This document shows, piece by piece, positions 16,314 through 23,629 of a DNA stretch of 43,655 bases. Origin of the DNA: an uncultured Lachnospiraceae bacterium (GTDB taxonomy: Bacteria; Bacillota; Clostridia; Lachnospirales; Lachnospiraceae); assembly GCA_944380065.1 (NCBI GenBank), contig CALWGM010000039.1, forward strand, positions 1 to 43,655, in the 5' to 3' direction. The translations under genes were made by a program, and so were the position numbers. Under the pieces are notes generated by a model that did not search any database, had not been told where the DNA came from, and saw only the letters and a list, made by a program, of their open reading frames with translations. Within the stretch, counting starts at the first letter, position 1; each line of letters begins with the position of its first letter.

Positions 16314-17069
16314 TTACCTTTCCCCTTCTTCCTCCCTGCTCCAGACCAGATGTCCATATTTTTCCATCAGTTTCAGAAGTGCATCATTTCCTCCCTTTTC
16401 TGTCAGAATCAGTCCTCGATCCAGATAATAAACCGCGTCCAGTTCCGAAACAGGATATCCCTGTATTCTTCTCTGACTGTCTGAAACAAACGTTACTTCA
16501 CATCTGTCGTCCTCGTTTCCTGAAAAATCCTGCCGGCCGCCCCAGAAATCCCACGGCCTGGTCCGGCTGACGGCAAATGCAATGACCTCAGGTTCCCCGT
16601 CCACTGTCACTTCCCGGATTTTCACCTGCGGCCACAGGTAAATCAGGGATCCCTGATCCATGACCAGACAAATCCCGCCGGCAGAATCCTCCCGGATCTC
16701 TCCGACAGGCAGCCCGGACTCTGTCTCCCCGGAAGTTTCCAAAACAGATACCTCCGGTTTTACCAGGTCATATGGTACGCAAATCCATCGAAAAAACACC
16801 AACCAGATCACAAGTACAGCCGCTGCGGCAATACCCAGGGCAGAAAAAATCGTAACCTTCCGTTTTTTCCGGAAATCTTTCAGAATCTCTAAATCCTCAC
16901 TGATTTCCGCTGTATCTGTTTCTTCCAGTTCCCCTGCGCTCATTTTTATATAAATCTCCCTGCATGCCTCACAGTTTCTCAGATGCTGTTCGATCTCTTC
17001 CCCGCTCTCCCGGCTGGTCAGATGATCCACATAATTGGGCAGTAAATCCCTGATAATCTCACATTTCAT
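16314..17069 (-). CDS. Anti-sigma factor with zinc-finger (ZAS) domain
   Basis: The 251-residue protein begins with a ZAS domain: H(35)LRNCEAC, the HxxxCxxC zinc site (near residues 29-36), which holds ECF sigma factors inactive. After a charged linker comes one membrane helix (ALGIAAAAVLVIWLVFF, about residues 76-93), then an extracytoplasmic domain of about 150 residues that I do not recognise and that would be the sensor. The ATG at 17069 overlaps the sigma gene stop by 4 bases, so the two are translationally coupled. It probably responds to a cell-envelope signal; the signal is unknown. Confidence 0.85.
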   Translation of the reverse strand: MKCEIIRDLLPNYVDHLTSRESGEEIEQHLRNCEACREIYIKMSAGELEETDTAEISEDLEILKDFRKKRKVTIFSALGIAAAAVLVIWLVFFRWICVPYDLVKPEVSVLETSGETESGLPVGEIREDSAGGICLVMDQGSLIYLWPQVKIREVTVDGEPEVIAFAVSRTRPWDFWGGRQDFSGNEDDRCEVTFVSDSQRRIQGYPVSELDAVYYLDRGLILTEKGGNDALLKLMEKYGHLVWSREEEGER

Positions 17070-17554
17070 TCCGAATCCGCTCCTTTCAGTTTCTGTTTCG
17101 CCCGGTAAAAGGTAACCCGCGCCCAGTTCTCTGTCCGCTGAAAGATCTCCCCGATCTCCCGGAAAGACATTTCTCCTGTCAGCCTCAGAAAGACCACTTC
17201 CTTTTCTGTCTCATTCAGCCCATGGATCTTCCGGAACAGTCCCATCTTCTCCTGGCGCAGGACCACCTGGTCCTCCACTGCCCCGGTTTCCGCCATTTCT
17301 GCATCCGGCAGAGGAACCGTTCCCTTCCTCGCCCTGCGATCCAGCTCCTGATACCACAGATGCTTCGCGATCTGGCAGAGCCAGGTGGATATTTTACAGC
17401 TTCCATCATATTTATGGACAGAATAGATGGCCCGGCAGAACGTCTCCTGCGTCAGTTCTTCCGCCAGATCCACATTATGGCACAGGGACATCAGATACCG
17501 GAACACGATGGCTCCATATCGCCGGTAGATCTGTTCTATATCCAAAGCGTTCAC
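17066..17554 (-). CDS. ECF-type RNA polymerase sigma factor
   Basis: The 162-residue protein has sigma region 2 (residues about 10-75, YGAIVFRYLMSLCHNVDLAEELTQETF..., with the ISTWLCQIAKHLW segment) and region 4 (about 105-155, LNETEKEVVFLRLTGEMSFREIGEIF...), with no region 3, as in ECF sigmas. It is coupled to the downstream ZAS anti-sigma gene. The start is uncertain: GTG 17554 is only one base after GGAGG, while TTG 17545 (MDIEQIY) lies 10 bases after it and could be the real start. A possible own-sigma promoter lies upstream. Confidence 0.92.
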   Translation of the reverse strand: MNALDIEQIYRRYGAIVFRYLMSLCHNVDLAEELTQETFCRAIYSVHKYDGSCKISTWLCQIAKHLWYQELDRRARKGTVPLPDAEMAETGAVEDQVVLRQEKMGLFRKIHGLNETEKEVVFLRLTGEMSFREIGEIFQRTENWARVTFYRAKQKLKGADSE

Positions 17555-17590
17555 TCCTCCCCTTTTACATTTTTACTTCTGTATGTTAAA

Positions 17591-17615
17591 TCCGTTTTTT
17601 TCTCATTTCGTTACA
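17591..17615 (-). promoter_or_regulatory. Candidate ECF-type autoregulatory promoter
   Basis: On the minus strand, TGTAAC (17610-17615) is followed after 15 bases by CGGA (17591-17594), upstream of the sigma gene. ECF promoters usually carry an AAC-containing -35 and a CG-containing -10 with 15-17 bases between them. Support is by pattern and position only. Confidence 0.35.
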
Positions 17616-17625
17616 GGAATTTACA

Positions 17626-17681
17626 AAAAACTCTCCTGCGTTTTCCGCTGTTGCCAGCCAGATCAACACAGGAGAGTTTTT
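17626..17681 (-). terminator. Intrinsic terminator of the purine permease gene
   Basis: A perfect 13-bp inverted repeat, arms 17626-17638 and 17669-17681 (ACTCTCCTG core), with a 30-base loop. On the minus strand it ends in a U-tract (GAGTTTTTTG). It separates the permease gene from the sigma/anti-sigma pair. Confidence 0.75.
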
Positions 17682-17720
17682 CTGTCTTATGAAGTTCCCC
17701 GCATCCTTCCGTCCCGCAGC

Positions 17721-19139
17721 CTACCTGGCCTCCTCTTTCTTTTCCTTCTCTCTCCCCGGAAGCAGCAGGCTCAGAAGCAGCGAGATCACAAACACACCGG
17801 CCACCGCGTTCCCGTTGAAGATATCCCCCACCGCCGGCGGAAAGGCGGAGAAAAAGTTCCCTGAGGTCTGGGTCAGACCCACGCCGATGCAGAAGGAAAG
17901 GGACACGATGATCATCGTCCGCTCATTGAATTTGCAGCCCTTCAGCATTTTGATTCCCTCGTACATGATCGAACCGAACATCATGACGGTACAACCGCCC
18001 AGCACCGCCTGGGGAAGGGAGTTGAAAAACGCCCCCAGGGGCGGAAACAGGGAGGCTAAGATCAGGATCAGCGCGCCGGTGAGGATCGTAAAGCGGTTGA
18101 TCACACCGGTCATGGTCACCAGCCCCACGTTCTGACTGAAGGAGGTCAGGGGCGGGCAGCCGAAACACCCCGACAGGGCGCTGGAAAATCCATCCACCGC
18201 CAGGGATCCCTGCAGCTCCTTCATCCTGATATCCCGTCCCAGCGCACCGGTACAGATGGCTGTGGAGGCTCCCGTCGTCTCCGCCGCAGACACTAAGAAC
18301 ACGATGGCGATGGTGAAAAAGGCTCCCACATCAAACACCGGCTGGTGCCCCGTGAAAAACACTAACTTTGGCAGGCTGAAAAATCCCACCTCCTGCACCG
18401 TTTTGGAGATCCCGGCAAAATTTACCATCGGGGCAATCCCGGTCAGGGTAAATACTATCGAGAGGCCGTAACCGAAAATCAGTCCCACTAAGATGTTCAG
18501 GTTTTTATAAACGCCCTTCAGCAGATATCTGGCCACCAGGCAGACGATCAGCGTAAACGTACCCACGAAAATGTGATACCAGGATCCGAAATCCTCCACG
18601 CCGCTGCCGCCGCCCCAGGAATCCATTCCCACCGAGAGCAGAGACAGCCCGATGGCGATCACCACGCAGGCCGACACCACCGGGGTCAGGAACCGCTTCC
18701 AGTATTTTGCGGAAAGTCCGACGATACCCTCGAAAATGCCGCCTAAGATCACCGCGCCGATCATGCCCTCATAGCCCAGCTCCGGGTTCGTGCTGATCAC
18801 CAGCAGGCTTCCCAGGAACGTAAAGCTCACTCCCATCACAATGGGCAGTCTGGAACCGATCTTCCAGATGGGATACAGCTGCAGACAGGTGCCGATCCCC
18901 GCCACAAACATGGCGCACTGAAGCAGGCTGGTAATCTCCGCGGAAGTCAGATGCTCCCCGCTTTCCCGGACCACCGCCGCCCCGCATACGATCAGCACCG
19001 GAGCCAGATTGGCCACAAACATGGCCAGCACATGCTGCAGGCCGAAAGGAACCGCCTTCCTCAGCGGCACCAGCCCGTCCAGCCGGTAAATATTTTCCTC
19101 GGAAACAGACCTGTCCCGCTTTTCTTTTTCCATTTTCAT
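17721..19139 (-). CDS. NCS2-family nucleobase permease, probably xanthine/urate type
   Basis: The 472-residue protein has the NCS2 layout of about 14 membrane segments, with the early FGLQHVLAMF motif (residues about 34-43) and the mid-protein signature SQNVGLVTMTGV. In NCS2, QNxG in this position points to xanthine or urate carriers (XanQ, PbuX type) while ENxG is typical of uracil carriers, so purine uptake with H+ or Na+ is favoured. The ATG at 19139 (MKMEKE) is used; the frame is open a further 15 codons, which would reach into leuA. It lies 25 bases after the leuA stop and may be co-transcribed with it. No purine riboswitch is visible upstream. Confidence 0.88.
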   Translation of the reverse strand: MKMEKEKRDRSVSEENIYRLDGLVPLRKAVPFGLQHVLAMFVANLAPVLIVCGAAVVRESGEHLTSAEITSLLQCAMFVAGIGTCLQLYPIWKIGSRLPIVMGVSFTFLGSLLVISTNPELGYEGMIGAVILGGIFEGIVGLSAKYWKRFLTPVVSACVVIAIGLSLLSVGMDSWGGGSGVEDFGSWYHIFVGTFTLIVCLVARYLLKGVYKNLNILVGLIFGYGLSIVFTLTGIAPMVNFAGISKTVQEVGFFSLPKLVFFTGHQPVFDVGAFFTIAIVFLVSAAETTGASTAICTGALGRDIRMKELQGSLAVDGFSSALSGCFGCPPLTSFSQNVGLVTMTGVINRFTILTGALILILASLFPPLGAFFNSLPQAVLGGCTVMMFGSIMYEGIKMLKGCKFNERTMIIVSLSFCIGVGLTQTSGNFFSAFPPAVGDIFNGNAVAGVFVISLLLSLLLPGREKEKKEEAR

Positions 19140-19164
19140 TCTCCTCTTCCTCCCGCGCGTTCTC

Positions 19165-20841
19165 TCATGACGCTTTTTTTGCATCCTGATCCAGCAGATG
19201 GTTGACTGCCACCACTAAGGCATGGATCGATGCCTTCACAATATCCCCGTCAAAACCGACGCCCCAGTACATCTTCCCCTCACTGTCCTGGATGCCGATG
19301 TAGGCCGCCGCCTGGGAAGCGGAGCCCTGGGACAGCGCATGCTCCTCATATACCTGCAGCTTATAATCCAGATTAAAATACTGGCGGATGGCGTTGCTGA
19401 CTGCGTCCAGACGCCCGTTTCCGGAAGCGACCGCCACATCTGTCCCCTGGGCTGTCTCAACCGTCACCGTTCCCCGGATCCCCCGGATCTGCTCAAAGTG
19501 AGCCTCCCTGATCGAAAAATGATCCTGATACAGGAAATAGCGGGTACGGAACACCTCGTAGATCTGGTTGGGCGTCAGTTCGCTGTGAGACGCGTCCGAT
19601 ACATGTTTCACCGCATAGCCCACTTCCTCCCGCATTTTCTCCGGCAGCAGCAGTCCGAAATGGTTCTTCAGCACATAGCTGACGCCGCCCTTGCCGGACT
19701 GGCTGTTGATGCAGATCACGTCAGAATCGTAGGTGCGTCCCACATCCCGGGGATCAATCGGCAGGTAGGGCACATCCCAGATCCTGTCCGGATGCTGTTC
19801 CCGGCAGGCCAGCCCTTTGGCGATGGCGTCCTGATGCGACCCGGAAAAGGCGGTAAACACCAGCTGCCCGGCATAGGGATGCCGCGGGGAAATGGAAAGC
19901 TGCGTCAGTCTCTCATACGTGGATGAGATGGTATTCATATCCGAGAAATCCAGTCCCGGGTCAAAGCCGTGGGAGAACATATTCATGGCAATATTCATCA
20001 CGTCCACATTTCCGGTGCGCTCGCCGTTTCCGAACAGGGTGCCCTCCACCCGGTCGGCCCCGGCCAGGACTCCCAGCTCCGCAGTGGCCACGCCGCTTCC
20101 CCGGTCATTGTGGGGATGAATGGAAAGGATCACCGCATCCCGGTATTTGAGATTCTTATGCATATACTCCACCTGGCTGGCAAAAATATGAGGCATGGCG
20201 TTCTCCACCGTTGCCGGAAGATTGATCACCGCCTTATGCCCCGGCGTGGGCTTCCAGACATCAAGGACAGCGTTGCAGACCTCCAGCGCATACTCCATCT
20301 CCGTCCCGGTAAAGCTCTCCGGACTGTACTCGAAGGCGATATCCCCCTCCTCATCTGCCGCCAGATCCTTCAGCAGCTTCGCGCCGCTGACCGCGATCGC
20401 TTTGATCTCCTCTTTATTCTTTTTAAAAACCTGTTCTCGCTGCGCCACGGAAACGGAATTGTACACATGCACAATCGCATGTTTCACACCCTTGATGGCC
20501 TCAAACGTCTTTTTGATAATGTGCTCCCTGGCCTGCGTCAGCACCTGGATCGTCACGTCATCGGGAATCATGTCCCGCTCGATCAGAGTGCGGAGAAACT
20601 CATATTCCGTCTCAGACGCCGCCGGGAACCCCACCTCGATCACCTTGAAGCCCACTTTAAGAAGCATCTGGTAAAACTCTATCTTTTCCTCCAGACCCAT
20701 AGGCTCGATCAGCGCCTGGTTGCCGTCCCGCAGATCCACGCTGCACCACTGGGGCGCTTTCTCGATCTCGGTGCGCCTCACCCAGTCATAACACATCTCC
20801 GGCGGCATAAAATACGGTACTTTATACTTCTGAACATTCAT
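19165..20841 (-). CDS. leuA: 2-isopropylmalate synthase (type 2)
   Basis: The 558-residue protein catalyses condensation of acetyl-CoA with 2-oxoisovalerate, the first committed step of leucine synthesis. The TIM-barrel catalytic domain shows WCSVDLRDGNQAL (metal-binding Asp), IHPHNDRGSG and LFGNGERTGNVD; the length and the 'YFMPPEMCYDW' start fit the long LeuA type 2 form. The C-terminal about 125 residues form the dimer/leucine-feedback domain (GTVTVETAQG..., LDYKLQVYEEHALSQGS). ATG 20841 (MNVQKYK) lies 8 bases after GGAGG. It is followed by the purine permease; no other leucine genes are near. The 124-base upstream gap is too short for a T-box. Confidence 0.96.
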   Translation of the reverse strand: MNVQKYKVPYFMPPEMCYDWVRRTEIEKAPQWCSVDLRDGNQALIEPMGLEEKIEFYQMLLKVGFKVIEVGFPAASETEYEFLRTLIERDMIPDDVTIQVLTQAREHIIKKTFEAIKGVKHAIVHVYNSVSVAQREQVFKKNKEEIKAIAVSGAKLLKDLAADEEGDIAFEYSPESFTGTEMEYALEVCNAVLDVWKPTPGHKAVINLPATVENAMPHIFASQVEYMHKNLKYRDAVILSIHPHNDRGSGVATAELGVLAGADRVEGTLFGNGERTGNVDVMNIAMNMFSHGFDPGLDFSDMNTISSTYERLTQLSISPRHPYAGQLVFTAFSGSHQDAIAKGLACREQHPDRIWDVPYLPIDPRDVGRTYDSDVICINSQSGKGGVSYVLKNHFGLLLPEKMREEVGYAVKHVSDASHSELTPNQIYEVFRTRYFLYQDHFSIREAHFEQIRGIRGTVTVETAQGTDVAVASGNGRLDAVSNAIRQYFNLDYKLQVYEEHALSQGSASQAAAYIGIQDSEGKMYWGVGFDGDIVKASIHALVVAVNHLLDQDAKKAS

Positions 20842-20904
20842 CACAAAATCCTCCACATATTTTCCTGTTTTTTTACTATAACATGAATTCTTTTAAAATA
20901 AAAT

Positions 20905-20918
20905 GACGAAATTTCGTC
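20905..20918. promoter_or_regulatory. 14-bp perfect palindrome upstream of leuA
   Basis: GACGAAATTTCGTC is a perfect palindrome between the AraC-type gene stop and leuA. It may be an operator for leuA or, because an A/T-rich stretch follows on the minus strand, a weak terminator hairpin for the AraC gene. A TTATAGT box on the minus strand near 20875 could be the leuA -10. Confidence 0.4.
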
Positions 20919-20965
20919 TCCTCCGGGTCATTGCATAAAATGGCTTCCTCCATTGACAGCAGCCC

Positions 20966-22105
20966 TTACGGCAGTTCCTCCGTTTTTTCTTCCGTCTGTT
21001 TCCCCGGCCCGCCTTTCCGGAACTGCGCCGGCGTCATCCCTGTTTCTGCCTGGAAGCACCGGTAAAAATGCGGCTTGGACTGATAACCGATGCGGCGCAT
21101 GATCTCCGGTACAGACAGCCCGGTATCCAGAAGCAGTTCCCTGGCTCTGGCGATCCGCTGATGCATCAGGGAACTCTGGAAGGTCTGCCCTTCGATCTTC
21201 TGGAACAGGCGGTTATAGTAATCCTCCTGATAATAAAATTTCTCCTTCAGCTCCGCAATATTGACCGTATCCAGATGCTCCCGGATATACTCACAGATTT
21301 TCCGGTACAGAAGCACCGGCTGATGATCCGGCAGCAGAGTTTCCCGCTTCCCGGTTCCGTTATCCTCTAAAAAATTTAGGAAACGGATGATCCAGATCCG
21401 GCAGCTCTCATCATACAGAGACTCCTGTGCAAACAGTTCGCGGAACATGCAGGCGAAATAATTCTCCGCCGCCTGCACGCAGGTCTCCGGCAGGGACAGC
21501 ATCAGAAACTGCGTATGCTCCTCCTTCTCGTGATCCGAAAGCAGAAAGTTCCGGATCATTCCCTGCTTCAGGTTCTTTTTCCAAAATGCATGATAATCCC
21601 CCGGCCGGAAGCCCAGGTACAAAAAAATTCCCTCACACTCTAACTCAATCTCCCGGTGCTCGCAGCCCGCGTGCAGAAGACACAGATCCCGCTCCCCAAA
21701 TACGCAGATTTCCCCCTCGATCTCCGTGGTGTAGGTGCCGCTGCAGACATAGACCATCTCCGTAAAATCATGACGGTGGCTCAGATTCCGGTTCTGGGAG
21801 GCCTGGAACAGCAGACAGGGCATTTTCCTCCCCGGTATGTAAGACCAGAACTGGTACTGGTGCGACGACCGTCTCTGCTGGTAACATTCCAGATCCAGAT
21901 ACAGCGAATGCTCCAGCAGGAGAATATGAGTAGTACTCAGCTCCCGGAACGGAAAACGCTCCATCCCGGCTGCCCCGGACAGCAGCTCCTGCTGCCTTTC
22001 ATAATCCGGGAATTCCTGTCCCTCCAGCCTGCGGTTCCGGCTTTTCTCTTCCTCCACCTGCTGCCGGACAAATGCCATAATCTTCGCAAAATCCCACAAT
22101 TCCAT
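20966..22105 (-). CDS. AraC-family transcriptional regulator with N-terminal cupin domain
   Basis: The 379-residue protein has an N-terminal cupin-like sensor (SHRHDFTEMVYVCSGTYTTEIEG..., about residues 105-175) and a C-terminal double helix-turn-helix of the AraC/XylS type (about residues 262-365: YIREHLDTVNIAELKEKFYYQEDYYNRLF ... GLSVPEIMRRIGYQSKPHFYRCFQAETGMTPAQFRK in pieces). Such regulators usually sense a sugar or other small molecule and activate the neighbouring genes. It diverges from the URO-D-like/GH35 pair across a 203-base gap and is their probable activator. Confidence 0.93.
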   Translation of the reverse strand: MELWDFAKIMAFVRQQVEEEKSRNRRLEGQEFPDYERQQELLSGAAGMERFPFRELSTTHILLLEHSLYLDLECYQQRRSSHQYQFWSYIPGRKMPCLLFQASQNRNLSHRHDFTEMVYVCSGTYTTEIEGEICVFGERDLCLLHAGCEHREIELECEGIFLYLGFRPGDYHAFWKKNLKQGMIRNFLLSDHEKEEHTQFLMLSLPETCVQAAENYFACMFRELFAQESLYDESCRIWIIRFLNFLEDNGTGKRETLLPDHQPVLLYRKICEYIREHLDTVNIAELKEKFYYQEDYYNRLFQKIEGQTFQSSLMHQRIARARELLLDTGLSVPEIMRRIGYQSKPHFYRCFQAETGMTPAQFRKGGPGKQTEEKTEELP

Positions 22106-22232
22106 CTGTCCTCTCCCCTTCTTCCGGTCTCTGATCGGTCCGTTTTTCTTCCATACCGAGTATATCTAAAAACAGAACGGTTTTCAAGTCGGAATACAGA
22201 ACTTTTATCCGCTGCAAGTCGCCTTTCCCATC

Positions 22233-22261
22233 TTGTAAAACGCCGCGGAAAAAACCATAAT
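22233..22261 (+). promoter_or_regulatory. Promoter of the URO-D-like / GH35 operon
   Basis: TTGTAA (22233-22238) and CATAAT (22256-22261) are spaced by 17 bases, 48 bases upstream of the start codon. The ribosome-binding site AGGAGG is at 22298-22303. The remaining gap to the divergent AraC gene is where an activator would bind; no clear direct repeat was found. Confidence 0.5.
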
Positions 22262-22308
22262 GAGAAACATAAAAACACAGACAATCCCATATCAGACAGG
22301 AGGCTATT

Positions 22309-23568
22309 ATGGAAATTTATATCAACCAGTCAGACAGAGAAATTCTTCGCGCCAAAGCCCGCCGCCAGATGGAGCTGGCACAGATGGAACGGAACCGGAA
22401 ATTAACCAAAATGTGGTATGACCACAATGAACTGCAGGGAGAACGCCCCATGATCCATCTGGAAATGGAAACCTTCTCCCACGAGATCCTTCCCCAGCGC
22501 ATGAGCTGTCAGGGAGAATTCGCCCGCATCGTGGAAAAGCAGATCCTGGACAACTATCTGAACCAGGAGCTTTTTGACGACGACCGGGTGACCCCCGACT
22601 ATTACCCGTTAGAATATGACCGCTGGTTCACCCTGTTCGGCATCGAAGTGAAGGTGCAGCACACCAGCAATTTATCCGGTTCCGAGAGCCTGGGACATCA
22701 CTTTGTACCGGTTCTGAAGGATCTGGAGGACGATTACCATAAACTGAAACAGTCCGACTTCGGCGTGGATATCGCTTCCACCATGAAAAAGAAGGAAGTG
22801 ATCGAGGATGCGATCGGGGATATCCTTCCGGTGAAGCTGATCACATCCTGCCTGTACGCCGTGCCGACCCAGATGCTGGTACATATCATGGATATGCAGG
22901 ACATGATGTTCGCCATGTATGACTACCCGGAGCTTTTCAAGGAAATGATGGGACGGATCGCGGACGATACCATCGCCTGGTACCGGCTGATGGAAGAAAA
23001 ACAGATTTTCCTTCCCACGGTTGCCGGGGAACCGCTGGGACAGGGAACCTGGTGCTACAACCGCACCCTTCCGGCCAGGCTTGACCGCCCCTTCGTATCC
23101 ACCGACCTGTTCGGGTTCATGGATTCCCAGGAGACGGTAGGCATTTCCCCGGATATGTTTGAGGAGTTCATCTTTCCCTGCTATCAGAAGATCGCCTCCC
23201 AGTTCGGCCTTCTCTCCTACGGCTGCTGCGAGCCGGTGCATCCCATCTGGGAGCGCTGCCTGAGCAAGCTGCCGAACCTGAGAAAAATCTCCATCTCCCC
23301 CTGGTGCGACGAGGAGTACATGGGAGAACAGCTGCGGGGCAGCCATGTAATCTACCACCGCAAGCCCAGCCCCAACTTCCTCGGCGTGGACGAGATCCTG
23401 GATGAAGACGCGTTCCGCGCCCATATCCGCAGGAGCCTGACGGCTGCCGCCGGATGCGAAATGGAAATTACACAGCGGGATGTTTACACCATCCATCACA
23501 ATATCGACAAGGCGCACCGCTATATTGAGATCATCAAAGAGGAAATCGCCAACTGCTGGCAAAAATAA
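22309..23568 (+). CDS. URO-D-superfamily protein of unknown function, paired with a GH35 enzyme
   Basis: The 419-residue protein has the URO-D/methyltransferase fold by general resemblance (MYDYPELFKEMMGRIADDTIAWYR, a segment equivalent to the substrate-lid helices, and a late TIM-barrel part YGCCEPVHPIWERC...). The methyltransferase-branch HXCXnC zinc motif is altered: G305-C306-C307-E308 replaces HXC, but a cysteine at position 383, 76 residues later, matches the expected third ligand. So a zinc site made of cysteines is possible. It is preceded by a strong AGGAGG and followed after 61 bases by the GH35 gene. It is unlikely to make heme. Related proteins next to glycosidases are common in Lachnospiraceae; the reaction is unknown. 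One inference is removal of a methyl group from a methylated sugar. Confidence 0.7.
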   Translation: MEIYINQSDREILRAKARRQMELAQMERNRKLTKMWYDHNELQGERPMIHLEMETFSHEILPQRMSCQGEFARIVEKQILDNYLNQELFDDDRVTPDYYPLEYDRWFTLFGIEVKVQHTSNLSGSESLGHHFVPVLKDLEDDYHKLKQSDFGVDIASTMKKKEVIEDAIGDILPVKLITSCLYAVPTQMLVHIMDMQDMMFAMYDYPELFKEMMGRIADDTIAWYRLMEEKQIFLPTVAGEPLGQGTWCYNRTLPARLDRPFVSTDLFGFMDSQETVGISPDMFEEFIFPCYQKIASQFGLLSYGCCEPVHPIWERCLSKLPNLRKISISPWCDEEYMGEQLRGSHVIYHRKPSPNFLGVDEILDEDAFRAHIRRSLTAAAGCEMEITQRDVYTIHHNIDKAHRYIEIIKEEIANCWQK

Positions 23569-23629
23569 CAGACCGTTCGCCAAAAGGCGAAACCACCGCG
23601 AACGTATGACGATTCAGAAAGGAAACCGC

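Noticed and set aside
20842-20965. T-box riboswitch upstream of leuA
   Set aside because: Only 124 bases, no T-box consensus and no antiterminator.
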